This document shows, piece by piece, positions 1-8,635 of a DNA stretch of 64,000 nt. Numbering within the stretch: position 1 is the stretch's first letter; each line of letters begins with the position of its first letter. The position numbers and the translations under genes were made by a program. A model generated the notes under the pieces. That model had not been told where the DNA came from, searched no databases, and saw nothing but the letters and a program-made list of their open reading frames with translations. Source of the DNA: a virus; IMG/VR virus record IMGVR_UViG_3300035671_000001, positions 1 through 64,000 of that record; one strand, written 5' to 3'.

Positions 1-1
1 T

Positions 2-1435
2 GGTGGCTCCGGTACGGTGGCCAGCGATGCAATGACTGCTAACTTCGGGCAGTCGGCATACATTTATACCCGACCGATTGGGTTCGGCGACTGGCAAGCT
101 ACGATCACGACAGTTGTTGTGCCAACCTCGTTCAACGGCGTTCCCGTCAATACTGTATTGTCGAACAGTAATCTGACCGCGACGCATTCCAGCACCACTG
201 GCTCTTCGGGCGCGCGCAGCGCGATCAACAAGACCAATGGCAAATACTACTTCGAAGTCACGGTCGGGGAGACGAGGGGGCGCTTCGACTGCGTCGGACT
301 CATGTATTCTGGCGGCAACTTTTCCGGTATCGGTTCTGCCATCAATGTGACAGTTACCTATTGCTCCTTTGGGGGTGGCGGCATTTGGTATTACAGCAGT
401 GACACTGGAAAGAACGTCGAGGGCAACATCGTTGCCGGGGACATCATCGGCATTGCGACCGATTTGGACAACTTAAGAACTTGGTTTCGCAAGAACGGTG
501 GCCCCTGGAACGGGGACCCAACCGCTGATCCGGTGGTTGGAATCGGCTCAGTGGGCACGCCATCGAATCCCAGTCCATTCGTGGGGTTCGATGGTGTAGG
601 CACGGCGGTGGGAGACAACTTCACCGGCAACTTCGGGCAACTGCCCTTCACTTTTCCTGCACCGTCCGGTTACGGCATTTGGACAGTGCCTGCGATCCTG
701 CAGACGATAATTCCGAATATATGGATCGATAACGACGTGTTCTTTTTACCCACCTACGTCGCGGATCACGTGATACTTCAGGCGATCTCGGCCGTCATGA
801 GCAACGACGACGCTGTTTATGCGCCATCGGTAACGCAAGTGTCTGCTCCCGCTGTGTTCGCTAGTCCAGCAGCTACGGACATGGCGATAACGAACAACAG
901 TCTGACGGCGACTCGATCGGCGGTCACGATCGACGCCAGCGGTGCGGTTGGCAACGTCGTGCAGTCCACCGGCAAGTTCTACTGCGAGTTCGTCCGGGGT
1001 GCCTCGCACGGCGGCTCGGACAGCGTCGGACTCATGCTGAGCGGCCAGAGCGGGACCACCGGCTACACCAACATGCGCAACGGCCAGCTCTGCGCGACCT
1101 TCTTCACCAACTTCGGCCCCGGACAGATCTACGCCAACAACGGCAACCCGGGCTCGATCCCTGGAAGCCCGGTGGCTGGCGATGTCGTCGGTTGTGCCGT
1201 CGATCTCGGTGCGCACCTCGTCTGGTTCCGCAAGAACGGTGGGCTCTGGAACAACAGTGGCACGGCTAATCCCGCGACCGGTGTTGGTGGCTTCACTATC
1301 GCTGCCGGCAGTTACACCGCTGCCATCACCCTAGCGAACACGTCCACGATCGGCGACACGGTGACGGCAAATTTCGGGACAACGGCCTATCGCGACGCTG
1401 CGCCGAGCGGCTTCGCCAACTGGATGACACCATGA
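2..1435 (+). CDS. Tail-fibre protein with two SPRY-like modules, 5' end cut by window
   Basis: The frame is open to the left edge, so the N-terminus is missing; the first internal start is GTG at 17. The product has two similar modules (roughly residues 45-215 and 285-470 counted from that GTG). Each has an N-x-L-T-A-T strand, a G-K-[FY]-Y-[FC]-E strand and a W-F-R-K-N-G-G-x-W-N motif, as in SPRY/concanavalin-like domains. The same module recurs inside the 59583-62450 fibre gene, which argues for a virion-surface fibre or receptor-binding role. Its stop overlaps the next start as ATGA. Module identity is by pattern only. Confidence 0.6.
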   Translation, partial: GGSGTVASDAMTANFGQSAYIYTRPIGFGDWQATITTVVVPTSFNGVPVNTVLSNSNLTATHSSTTGSSGARSAINKTNGKYYFEVTVGETRGRFDCVGLMYSGGNFSGIGSAINVTVTYCSFGGGGIWYYSSDTGKNVEGNIVAGDIIGIATDLDNLRTWFRKNGGPWNGDPTADPVVGIGSVGTPSNPSPFVGFDGVGTAVGDNFTGNFGQLPFTFPAPSGYGIWTVPAILQTIIPNIWIDNDVFFLPTYVADHVILQAISAVMSNDDAVYAPSVTQVSAPAVFASPAATDMAITNNSLTATRSAVTIDASGAVGNVVQSTGKFYCEFVRGASHGGSDSVGLMLSGQSGTTGYTNMRNGQLCATFFTNFGPGQIYANNGNPGSIPGSPVAGDVVGCAVDLGAHLVWFRKNGGLWNNSGTANPATGVGGFTIAAGSYTAAITLANTSTIGDTVTANFGTTAYRDAAPSGFANWMTP

Positions 1436-2031
1436 CGGACGCGCCCATTATGACTGCGACGAGCGGCGACGATGGCCCCCCGATCGCGCCCGGCCGCTCG
1501 TGCGGTAAGTGCTCGATGTGTTGCAAGCTCCTGCACGTGATCGAACTTGATAAACCAGCGAACAAATGGTGCGAGCATTGTCGACCAGGATACGGCGGCT
1601 GCAAAATTTACGACACGCGCCCACATATCTGTCGAAGCTTTGCTTGCGGTTGGTTGATGTCACCGACGGTCGGGCCGGAATGGTATCCGCTGCTTTCGCA
1701 CATGATTCTCTCGCTGGGTGTGTTCAATGGCGTACAGACGGTGACAGTAACAGTCGACCCAAGATTTCCCTGGGTGTGGAAAGAATATCCGTACTACCAG
1801 CAACTCAAACAAATGGCGACTCGCGGCTTGCACGTTAAGTCACCCGACGACATTCTGATCGTGCATGTGCGGGTTGATAATCGCGTCTGGCTGGTATTGC
1901 CGAACGAAGATGTCGAGATCACAAATGGTTCGTACATCGTGAAGCTGGTTGCCGACAGTGCGTGGGGAATCGAACAGTTCACCTCGCCCGAGCAAGCTGC
2001 TGAGCGCGTCAACGAGTTGTTGAATTCCTGA
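1432..2031 (+). CDS. YkgJ-type CxxCxxCC metal-binding protein
   Basis: 199 residues. Four cysteines in a C-x2-C-x2-C-C pattern (residues 24-31), followed by WCEHC, a further Cys and a C-x4-C near residues 47-72, match the zinc/iron-chelating YkgJ-like family (UPF0153). Such proteins are small cytosolic metal-binding proteins of unclear function and occur in tailed phages close to fibre genes. The start overlaps the fibre stop (ATGA), so the two are translationally coupled. The C-terminal half is probably a phage-specific extension. Confidence 0.7.
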   Translation: MTDAPIMTATSGDDGPPIAPGRSCGKCSMCCKLLHVIELDKPANKWCEHCRPGYGGCKIYDTRPHICRSFACGWLMSPTVGPEWYPLLSHMILSLGVFNGVQTVTVTVDPRFPWVWKEYPYYQQLKQMATRGLHVKSPDDILIVHVRVDNRVWLVLPNEDVEITNGSYIVKLVADSAWGIEQFTSPEQAAERVNELLNS

Positions 2032-2083
2032 TATTTCCGAGGTGCCTCAGCGCCATCCGGTCCCGGCATTGCGCTGAACACGA

Positions 2084-2129
2084 AGGCTCGCAGTTAGCTA
2101 AGGCCCTTACGGCTAGCTGCGGGCCTTTT
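2084..2129. terminator. Bidirectional terminator between convergent genes
   Basis: The arms AGGCTCGCAGTTAGC and GCTAGCTGCGGGCCTTTT can pair over a short loop and end in a T-run on the plus strand. The hairpin lies between the plus-strand YkgJ gene and the minus-strand RusA gene, where a shared terminator is expected. Confidence 0.7.
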
Positions 2130-2591
2130 CTATTTTGGCGGCACCATCTCACGCACTTCGACGCGCAGCGCCGGCTTATCGGAATAGCGCTTGATGCAGC
2201 GTGCATCTATTACGCGGGCGTCGTCGCCCCAGACAATTCCCTTCACGGAATCCGCCGCGAGTTTGAGGAGGTTGTCGCAATCCGGTACTCCGATGGGAAG
2301 GATCACGCCAGCACGTGCGGCTTGCTTGCTCTTCCAATGCCAGCTCGGAGGGATCGGCAGGAAGGCGTGCACGAGCAATGCTACAGGCTGATCGGTAGGC
2401 TTGCGTCGATAACTGAGCATGGCGGCTTTTGCTGTCCAGGCGATTGCTTCGCGATATTGCGCCTCTTCCGATCTGACGTACCAATGAATGTAAGGCCCGT
2501 GCTTGCCTTTTCGGATCGTCGCACCTGCGCGCTCCCACGCCCGTGGCTCGCCGAGCAGCTCGAACACAACGAATGGATTGGTGGCCACCAC
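2130..2591 (-). CDS. RusA-like Holliday junction resolvase
   Basis: About 153 residues. Motifs F-x-G-E-P-x-A-W-x-R near the N-terminus, P-x-P-P-S-W-x-x-K-x-K in the middle, and PDCDNLLKLAADSVKG followed by W-x-D-D-A fit the RusA family. The Asp residues of the P-D-x-D-N and D-D-A motifs are the expected metal ligands. RusA enzymes cut Holliday junctions, which fits the recombination genes nearby. The open frame extends upstream to 2792 but overlaps the preceding gene, so a GTG at 2591 (or 2588) was chosen; the start is uncertain. Confidence 0.8.
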   Translation of the reverse strand: MVATNPFVVFELLGEPRAWERAGATIRKGKHGPYIHWYVRSEEAQYREAIAWTAKAAMLSYRRKPTDQPVALLVHAFLPIPPSWHWKSKQAARAGVILPIGVPDCDNLLKLAADSVKGIVWGDDARVIDARCIKRYSDKPALRVEVREMVPPK

Positions 2592-2638
2592 CAGCGGTGC
2601 GGCCTCGGCAATCAGCGCGAGCTGGACGTCGGGCTCGG

Positions 2639-3451
2639 TCAGAATAACGATCCTTGCGTTGGCTCCAGTGGTGCCGGTTCCTGCCGCTCGGGCTCCGGCT
2701 TCGGCGGCTCGGGCTGCGGCTTGTGGGCGGCACAGTACCAAGTACCGAGCTTGCCCCTCAATTGGCTGACGCCGAATCCAAACGCGCCCCATTCGCCGCA
2801 GTGGCAGTAATGGACGAAGTGGCCATCCTTGTCATAGCCGACGAAGCCAGCGCGATATCTCAAATCAATCAGCTCGGACATTGGTCGCAACTTGTCTTCG
2901 TGCATGACCCAATTGCCTTCTGTCATGTTCTCGTCTGAACTTACGACGCGGTGCTGCTCCTTGAACTGGCGCTTCGTCGCCCAGCCGGCAGGAAACCATT
3001 GATCGTCATGTGTGTGCTTCATCAATACGAGCGCGTCAAAAATCTTCTTGTCGTAGGTTCGCACTTTGTTGGCCGGCCAGAGCAAATGTCGTGAAGTGAA
3101 CTTCGTGGATTTTACATCGAGCACCCAACCGCGCCAAGGCACATCGCCTCCGTTATCTGGACCGGCAAGCCACTGCACATGATCTTCTGGGTTGCTGTAA
3201 CCGCACCAGACAGCGAAGGCGCATTCCGCCATCTTACTGTAGAACCAGCCCTCAAAATTTTTCTCGAAGTTGTGCGTCGAGTAGAATCGCGATTCCGGCC
3301 AATCGCCTTTTGCGTAGCCGTCGATCACTTGTTGAGCGTAATTACGGCAACGTTCTTTCAGCGCATCATTGAGCGCTATCAGCTTCGTAACCACGACAGG
3401 TCCATCCTTCGGTCGTTCCACGAGCGAACAATTCAAGACGTGTCTTTTCAT
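2639..3451 (-). CDS. Putative PD-(D/E)XK-fold protein, function unknown
   Basis: 270 residues. A Glu in K-M-A-E-C-A-F-A, then G-G-D-V-P-W-R-G-W and L-D-V-K-S-T, reproduce the E...D...(D/E)xK spacing of the PD-(D/E)XK nuclease fold (residues about 73-115). A zinc-like cluster C-H-C plus C-A-A-H lies near residue 220-245 and the C-terminus is rich in Pro and Glu. The start overlaps the methyltransferase end by 86 bp; a GTG about 19 codons later is an alternative. It may be a nuclease paired with the neighbouring methyltransferase, but that is inference. Confidence 0.5.
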   Translation of the reverse strand: MKRHVLNCSLVERPKDGPVVVTKLIALNDALKERCRNYAQQVIDGYAKGDWPESRFYSTHNFEKNFEGWFYSKMAECAFAVWCGYSNPEDHVQWLAGPDNGGDVPWRGWVLDVKSTKFTSRHLLWPANKVRTYDKKIFDALVLMKHTHDDQWFPAGWATKRQFKEQHRVVSSDENMTEGNWVMHEDKLRPMSELIDLRYRAGFVGYDKDGHFVHYCHCGEWGAFGFGVSQLRGKLGTWYCAAHKPQPEPPKPEPERQEPAPLEPTQGSLF

Positions 3452-4454
3452 TCTTGAAGTGCGGATACATCTTCTCGATCTCAGCGCGTATCTCTGGCGG
3501 CTTCACGCTGTGTTCGGTACGTGGAATGTGAAACAGCGATGGCGGCTTATAGAGCGGCCCAGGCATCTTGCCGCGCGTTCCGTAGAGAAGAATTTCGTGC
3601 CAGTTGATGAACACCAAGCCAAGCCCCGACTTCATCTTGTCCCACGCCGCACTTGCTCTGAATGTGAAGCCCCACGCTTCCATCACCTGCAATGCCTGCT
3701 CGATATTCGACGATGTGCACCAGAGCAGGAGCGCCGCATCCTTCGCTGCAAGCTCTAGGACGGATTGCTTGCCTACCTTGAACGATTTGATCTTGCCCAG
3801 ATCGAGCGTCGGATAGTGCATGTCGGGAGCACTGCCTTTGCCGGTCCAGTTGTAGGTGTCGAACGGCCACGGAGGATCGGCATAAATCAATGGGAATGGT
3901 CCGATCTTACCGGGTGGCTGTTGCTGTCCTGCTTTGGCGGCAATGTCCAAATGCTTGCGTTCTCGATTATCTAGTTGCCACCATGGTCGAGCGTGCCTCA
4001 GCAACCCGGAGATGGTCAGTGGTTCATCGGCCTTGTGCGCTGCTGTTACGGCCTTCTGCATTGCTGCATCTGGCATTGCACCAACACGTTGACGTTCCTT
4101 GGCGCTGGTCGCGGCAAGCGGCGGATTGAGAGCGGTGAGGAAGGCGCTGAACGTCGGGCGGGCTCCGCCCGACGTTAGATCGGTCTTCTTTATCCCCTTT
4201 AATCCTTGTGCTCGCTCGATGACTTTCAACAACTTACCGAGCTTCCAGAAGGCCCACATGCGAACTTCATTGATCTTCCTGAGCTGATCATTGGTATAGA
4301 GGCCGGATTCCCGCATTAGATTCTCGGCCTGTTCCAGTTTTGCCTCAAGCGGCCTGAGTGCTTCAGGCCGCTTGGCAGAGAAAATCGCCGTCTCCGCCTT
4401 GCTGATATTGATCGGCAACTTGGCAAGCGGCCGTCTCTTGACGATGTCGTGCAT
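3366..4454 (-). CDS. MT-A70 family adenine methyltransferase
   Basis: 362 residues. The catalytic D-P-P-W motif is at residues 193-196 within PLIYADPPWPF, followed by H-Y-P-T-L and L-L-L-W-C-T strands and a C-terminal F-A-R-G motif for the SAM pocket. This is the MT-A70/Ime4 class of N6-adenine methyltransferases, which in phages methylate DNA and can protect it from restriction. The N-terminal 180 residues are helical and could contact DNA. The start overlaps the preceding stop (TGATG), placing it in a minus-strand operon with 4454-4909. Confidence 0.85.
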   Translation of the reverse strand: MHDIVKRRPLAKLPINISKAETAIFSAKRPEALRPLEAKLEQAENLMRESGLYTNDQLRKINEVRMWAFWKLGKLLKVIERAQGLKGIKKTDLTSGGARPTFSAFLTALNPPLAATSAKERQRVGAMPDAAMQKAVTAAHKADEPLTISGLLRHARPWWQLDNRERKHLDIAAKAGQQQPPGKIGPFPLIYADPPWPFDTYNWTGKGSAPDMHYPTLDLGKIKSFKVGKQSVLELAAKDAALLLWCTSSNIEQALQVMEAWGFTFRASAAWDKMKSGLGLVFINWHEILLYGTRGKMPGPLYKPPSLFHIPRTEHSVKPPEIRAEIEKMYPHFKNEKTRLELFARGTTEGWTCRGYEADSAQ

Positions 4455-4909
4455 CAGGCGGCCCCGGCCTGCTCCTCGACTTCACGCGGATAGCTCACCA
4501 CGTTCTCCGATGATTCTCCGATCGGCCCGTCGTCCTCCTCGCTGATCGCCGGCAGGAGCTGTCCCTGTTCCTGTGCCAGCCGATCGAGTCCGGATTTCGC
4601 CCGCATGTCGTCAAAGTGTGCAAGCAATATCCAGAGCTTGCCCCGGTCCTTATTGCCGAGCCGATGGAGCCGTTTGATCAGGCCAAAGGCACCGGTGTGG
4701 AGATGCTTTTTATCGGCGTAATCCCGGATCAGTTCGCCCATGGAGCCGCTCGCGGTCGAGACTTTGTTTTGATAGATCAAACACTGTTCGAGCAGTCGGT
4801 TGAGATCGTTACGGGCGATCAAGGGGAAGGCTTTTTTAACCGCCTTGCCGCTCTTGCCGCCCTTGCTTGCCTTTGGTGCCGGTGCTCGCTTGATTGCCTT
4901 CTTCGCCAT
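4454..4909 (-). CDS. Hypothetical protein with basic N-terminus
   Basis: 151 residues. The first 30 residues are Lys/Ala-rich, like the tail of a nucleoid-associated or histone-like protein. The core (residues 30-110) is predicted helical, with a D-Y-A-D-K-K-H-L segment faintly like GapR/DUF2312 proteins. The C-terminus is acidic. A good ribosome-binding site (GGAGG) precedes the ATG. It heads the operon that continues into the MT-A70 gene. The GapR comparison is weak and no function is assigned. Confidence 0.5.
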   Translation of the reverse strand: MAKKAIKRAPAPKASKGGKSGKAVKKAFPLIARNDLNRLLEQCLIYQNKVSTASGSMGELIRDYADKKHLHTGAFGLIKRLHRLGNKDRGKLWILLAHFDDMRAKSGLDRLAQEQGQLLPAISEEDDGPIGESSENVVSYPREVEEQAGAA

Positions 4910-4954
4910 AGGGGCCTCCTTTGCTTGGCCGAATCGGCCGCAGCGAGTAGGCGC

Positions 4955-5188
4955 CTATGGCGGTGGCGGTTCAAGGCGTCGGGACGTCCATTGCAAGAAG
5001 CCTGAGATGTGGGCGGCGAAATCCAAGGACGCTGCCAAGCGCAACCAGTGGCGCTCCAGGCGCCGATACTCGCGCTGCATTTGTGGAGTGGGGGCGGACA
5101 CGGCGCGGAGCCGTGCGAGCGACGCCTCCTCATGGCAGGCGACGATCTGATCACTGAGACGCGCTAACATTCCCTCGACCTCACGCAC
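4955..5188 (-). CDS. Small hypothetical protein, rhizobial-type
   Basis: 77 residues, highly helical. The segment with R-R-L-E-R-H-W-L-R-L-A-A-S and F-A-A-H-I-S-G-F-L resembles a short family (LERHWLxLARSYEF-like) that I associate with Bradyrhizobium genomes; this is from memory and was not searched. It lies upstream of the 4454-4909 gene on the same strand. It may be real because codon use matches the neighbours, but no function can be given. Confidence 0.4.
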   Translation of the reverse strand: MREVEGMLARLSDQIVACHEEASLARLRAVSAPTPQMQREYRRLERHWLRLAASLDFAAHISGFLQWTSRRLEPPPP

Positions 5189-5250
5189 CCCGTCGGGACG
5201 TTAAGCGTGATTCGCAGATTTCGGCAAGAATAAAATGCGCCTTGTGCACT

Positions 5251-5268
5251 CGGACAATCTGGCCTACA
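5251..5268 (+). promoter_or_regulatory. Recurrent motif CGGACAATCTGGCCTACA
   Basis: The core GGACAATnTGGCCT recurs at 11511-11528 and in weaker form at 12067-12086. Here it sits in the gap between divergent genes, about 120 bp before the 5385 start. Recurrence upstream of plus-strand early genes suggests a promoter or operator. The role is inferred only from position. Confidence 0.3.
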
Positions 5269-5274
5269 TACAGA

Positions 5275-5354
5275 TGGCGAGCCTAGATCAGCGAGAGCAC
5301 CATATGCCGAGAGCGAGCCAGGAGACCTGAGAGCACCACGATCCGATAGCGCCA
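5275..5354 (+). repeat. Short TIGR-like array (about 2 units)
   Basis: Boxes run A-like (5275-5284), B at 5293-5302, A at 5311-5320, B at 5329-5338, then a degenerate box at 5347. All spacers are 8 bp (AGATCAGC, TATGCCGA, GGAGACCT, CGATCCGA). It has the same 18-bp half-period as the large array at 22846-24780 and the same orientation as the Tas-like gene. It lies just upstream of the 5385 gene. Confidence 0.8.
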
Positions 5355-5384
5355 TTAACCCCAATAGACTGAAGAGGTAGAAAA

Positions 5385-6194
5385 ATGACAGACCCACGAA
5401 TGGGCGACAACGTCGACGCGCCCTACGCCGAAGGCATTGTTGATCGACTTGCGCAGGACTACGCCGAACTCATTACCAATAGCGCCGAAGCGATCCGAGA
5501 TGCTGAAGACCTGCCGCTGATCGTCGAGAGCACCATCGACGTAGCTACACTTTCCAGCATGGTCATCAAGCTGCGCGATCTTGCTGGCCGCATTGCCTCA
5601 CATCACAAGGCGGAAAAGGAGCCGTTTTTACGTGGCGGCACTGCCGTCGACAATTTCTTTCTGAAGCCGAAGGAGAAGCTCAACGGCAAGCGCAAAGAGC
5701 TGGAATCTCGCGTCGATGTTTTCCAGCAGCGCAAGCTGGCGGAGGAACGCGCTAAACGTGCGGCGGAGGCGGCGGCAGCTCGACAGCGACAGCTCGAAGC
5801 GGAGCGTGCCAGTCAGGCGGCAGAAGCGGCGGCACGGCGGGCGCGCTCGGCAGAGACTGCGGAGATTCGAAGGGCTGAGGCGGCACGTGCCAAGGTCGAG
5901 GAGGAGATGGCCACAGCCAAGGCGGACGAAACCAAGTTGGCCACCTTGGCAACAGGCGGCTCGCTGGTGCGCGAACGTTTTCAGGGCGACGATCGCTCTG
6001 GCATGGCCACGATGCGCAAGAAGAAAACGGCTATGGTGACTGACATTGCCGAACTCGATCTTGAGAAACTGCGCTTCTACTTCAAGCCCGAGCATCTTGA
6101 GCAAGCACTGCGTGCATGGGCGACTGCGACGGACTATAACGATCAGATGGCCGGCGCGATCGTCAGCAAGGGTGATACCACAATGATCCGTTGA
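5385..6194 (+). CDS. Early phage protein with long coiled coil
   Basis: 269 residues. Residues 100-190 form a continuous Ala/Glu/Arg coiled coil (E-R-A-K-R-A-A-E-A-A type). The N-terminal 90 residues and a C-terminal K-L-R-F-Y-F-K-P-E-H-L-E-Q-A-L-R-A-W helix look globular. A GAGG ribosome-binding site precedes the ATG. It is the first gene of the plus-strand early block that leads into the RecE/RecT-like genes, so a role in replication or recombination is plausible but not shown. Confidence 0.55.
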   Translation: MTDPRMGDNVDAPYAEGIVDRLAQDYAELITNSAEAIRDAEDLPLIVESTIDVATLSSMVIKLRDLAGRIASHHKAEKEPFLRGGTAVDNFFLKPKEKLNGKRKELESRVDVFQQRKLAEERAKRAAEAAAARQRQLEAERASQAAEAAARRARSAETAEIRRAEAARAKVEEEMATAKADETKLATLATGGSLVRERFQGDDRSGMATMRKKKTAMVTDIAELDLEKLRFYFKPEHLEQALRAWATATDYNDQMAGAIVSKGDTTMIR

Positions 6195-6334
6195 GTTACC
6201 GGACGCGGGGCATTCTTCAGTCGGGCAGCGGCGGGCTCGACTTATCGAAAAATGGCCTGCGGGTCCTGCGTTCCGGTGCGTTATTTTCTCCGTTCAAGGC
6301 CATTGACCGCCGCTCTTTTCGAGCCACCCGCAGG

Positions 6335-6460
6335 GAGTGCACCAAAAGGCGAGAGCGAACCACGACAGTTGAGAGTACCAGATCATCCGAGTGAGCCACG
6401 ACACTAGAGAGCACCAGATCATTCGAGCGAGCCATAACTGAAGAGAGCACCACGACGAAG
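6335..6460 (+). repeat. TIGR-like array (about 3.5 units)
   Basis: Boxes at 6335 (B variant GAGTGCACCA), 6353 (A), 6371 (B), 6389 (A), 6407 (B), 6425 (A) and 6443 (B) sit exactly 18 bp apart with 8-bp spacers. Two spacers are near-identical (GATCATCC and GATCATTC) and three begin CGAC, suggesting local unit duplication followed by drift. The array ends one base before the ATG at 6462. The 6195-6334 stretch before it holds no convincing gene. Confidence 0.85.
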
Positions 6461-6461
6461 A

Positions 6462-7559
6462 ATGAGCGCACAGCTCAAGTTTACAAAATGGTCGGGCGCG
6501 CTCAAGGTCGTCAACCGCCGCACCTTTTTCACTGAGATGATTAGAAAGGAGAAAACGCCTATGCCGCGTTCAGCAGTATGGCCAACCCTACGATACGGCG
6601 ATCTAGAGCGGGTCCACTCAATTGTCGAACAGGTAACGCCGGAGATGGCCAACGCCAAGATTCCCGGCGCGCTGTTCGAACGACAGCGACCGCTGCGTAA
6701 AAGCAACATTCTCAGATTGACTAACGAGATGAGGGAGGACCGCTTCTTGCCGGGAACGCAGATCGTGTTCTGCGTCACGCCGGATAACAAGGAAAGACTG
6801 GTCAACGGGCAGCATACGCTGACGTGCATTATCGAATCCGATCGGCCGCAATGGCTCACGATCACCTACATGCGGGCCGACAATATCGAGGATGTGGCAC
6901 AAATCTACAGCGTCCTCGATACGCAAGCGGTTCGCACCGTAGGCGATGCTTGTCGCGCGCATGGAGAGGAGATCACCTCAATTCCATATTTCCGGCAGCT
7001 CGCTTCTGCTGTGGGCATCATCGAGAACAACATGGAGCAGAAGGTAAGTATCAAGGGGCCAGCCTCGCGCGCTGGCCGCATCGCGCTGATGAAAGAATAC
7101 GAGGTGGCGGCACGAATGTTCGCCGGCACGATTGAGAGCGGCGGGCATGAACCGAAAAGCCGTATTCTGCGTGCAGCCATTATGGCCGTTGCGTTGGTGA
7201 CATTTCAGTATCAACCGTCGCTTGCGGCAGAGTTTTGGTCGGGTGTTGCCGATGATGAGGGGCTGGAGCGAAGGTCACCTGAGAAGACTTTGCTCACATA
7301 CCTGCGGGATGCGGATCGAAAGAAGTACCAGCAAGCGGGCGGTTGGCTACAGCGACAGATGCGCGTGAAGGCTGCGACATTGTGCTGGAATGCCAAGTTT
7401 CGAAACGAAGAACTTGAATTCATCAAACTCAACGCTTTCAAGCGCTATCGCTTGCTGGGCACGCGCTTTCATCACGGACTCTTCGACGACGAAACCGAGA
7501 TGCCTGATCCCATCATGTCGGACGAAGACAGCGTCGCCGCTTATTCCACGGGGAGCTGA
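6462..7559 (+). CDS. DGQHR/ParB-like domain protein
   Basis: 365 residues from 6462. An internal ATG at 6561 has the better ribosome-binding site (AAAGGAGA, 9 bp away) and may be the true start. The segment V-N-G-Q-H-T-L-T-C-I at about residue 116 resembles the D-G-Q-H-R signature of DndB/ParB-like folds. The preceding F-L-P-G-T-Q-I-V-F and the later Y-S-V-L-D-T-Q-A-V-R-T also fit that family. The first residues (AQLKFTKWSG) are repeated at the start of the next gene. The biochemical role is not known. Confidence 0.55.
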   Translation: MSAQLKFTKWSGALKVVNRRTFFTEMIRKEKTPMPRSAVWPTLRYGDLERVHSIVEQVTPEMANAKIPGALFERQRPLRKSNILRLTNEMREDRFLPGTQIVFCVTPDNKERLVNGQHTLTCIIESDRPQWLTITYMRADNIEDVAQIYSVLDTQAVRTVGDACRAHGEEITSIPYFRQLASAVGIIENNMEQKVSIKGPASRAGRIALMKEYEVAARMFAGTIESGGHEPKSRILRAAIMAVALVTFQYQPSLAAEFWSGVADDEGLERRSPEKTLLTYLRDADRKKYQQAGGWLQRQMRVKAATLCWNAKFRNEELEFIKLNAFKRYRLLGTRFHHGLFDDETEMPDPIMSDEDSVAAYSTGS

Positions 7560-7569
7560 GAGGTGTGTG

Positions 7570-8532
7570 ATGACGGCGCAGCTCAAATTCACCAAGTGGT
7601 CGGGCGGCTCGGTGGGCCGCCCCGGCCTATACGAAGACATGAGACTTGATCACTACCATGGCCGCGATGTGTGCGACGGCGTCTCGATCAGCTCTAGCGG
7701 ACTTCGCACGATCTTTAATGAAAGCCCGGCGCATTATTGGTGCGGCAGCGTGTACAACAAGGAGCGTATCGAGGAAGAGCCGAGCCGAGAAATGGTGATT
7801 GGGCGGGCCATGCACCATCTGATGTTAGGTGAGCCGTATTTCGCTGAAATTTTCCGGCGCGCGCCCACCGAGGTGCCAGATGCCAAGGGCGTTCTCAAGC
7901 CGTGGAGCCTGCAGCTCAACTACGCCAAGGAGTGGCGAGACGCGCGCAAGCGGGAGGGCAAAGAGATTATCTTTCCGAAAGAGGTTGAGCTGATCGAGGG
8001 CATGGCGCGGGCGCTCGGTGCACACGAGATGGTGCAGGCGGGCGCTTTCGACGGCTATGTCGAGCGCTCCGGATTTTGGCGCGACAAGGAGACTGGGATA
8101 TGGCTCAAGATCAGGCCCGACGTGATCCCGTCCGATAGCGGTGACGTCTGCGATCTCAAGACCACAGCGAGTGTGCAATGGAAAGATTTGCAGCGCACCG
8201 TTGCCGAGCTGGGATACGTTCAACAATTTGCACTGATGCGAGAGGTGCTCCGAAATCTCGGATTTCCGTTTGCCAGTGCCACGTTGATCTTTGTGGAGCG
8301 CAAGCCGCCGCATTGCGTGCGTGTTGTCTCGCTGCGCTCTACCGATCTAGATCGTGGCCAGCAGATGAATCGGTATGCGCTGCGGACGTTTGTGCGCTGC
8401 TACAAGTCGAAGAAGTGGCCGGGGCCGGGCGGGACGCGCCGGGACGCCGAAGAAATTTGGCTGCCGGATTGGGCTCGTGAAAGCGTCGAGGCCAGATTGG
8501 CCTCTATGCAAGAGGATGAACAAGCCGCATAA
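7570..8532 (+). CDS. RecE/Cas4-like PD-(D/E)XK exonuclease
   Basis: 320 residues. G-R-A-M-H-H-L-M-L (78-86), I-R-P-D-V-I (181-186) and D-L-K-T-T-A (195-200) give the His...PD...DxK catalytic set of phage RecE-type exonucleases (PDDEXK-like, PF12684). A Q-Q-F-A-L helix follows, as in the family. Such enzymes resect DNA ends to make 3' single strands for the annealing protein encoded at 8868. The start at 7570 (GAGAGG ribosome-binding site) is preferred over the longer open frame from 7390, which overlaps the upstream gene. Confidence 0.8.
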   Translation: MTAQLKFTKWSGGSVGRPGLYEDMRLDHYHGRDVCDGVSISSSGLRTIFNESPAHYWCGSVYNKERIEEEPSREMVIGRAMHHLMLGEPYFAEIFRRAPTEVPDAKGVLKPWSLQLNYAKEWRDARKREGKEIIFPKEVELIEGMARALGAHEMVQAGAFDGYVERSGFWRDKETGIWLKIRPDVIPSDSGDVCDLKTTASVQWKDLQRTVAELGYVQQFALMREVLRNLGFPFASATLIFVERKPPHCVRVVSLRSTDLDRGQQMNRYALRTFVRCYKSKKWPGPGGTRRDAEEIWLPDWARESVEARLASMQEDEQAA

Positions 8533-8540
8533 TATGTTTG

Positions 8541-8587
8541 CGGACAGCCATCTGGCATGAGTGCACCAAAATTTGGGAGCGACTACA
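8541..8587 (+). repeat. TIGR-like array remnant
   Basis: A degenerate A box ending ACAGCCA (8541-8550), an 8-bp spacer, B variant GAGTGCACCA (8559-8568), an 8-bp spacer and a truncated A box GAGCGA (8577) keep the 18-bp phase. It follows the exonuclease stop directly and precedes a terminator hairpin. Confidence 0.6.
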
Positions 8588-8588
8588 G

Positions 8589-8618
8589 GCGAGCCCGGTG
8601 AAATGCCGGGCTCGCTTT
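8589..8618 (+). terminator. Intrinsic terminator-like hairpin
   Basis: GCGAGCCCGG pairs perfectly with CCGGGCTCGC around a 7-nt loop and is followed by TTT. It separates the exonuclease gene from the small gene at 8636. The short T-run suggests partial termination. Confidence 0.65.
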
Positions 8619-8635
8619 AACCAAACGGAGAACAT

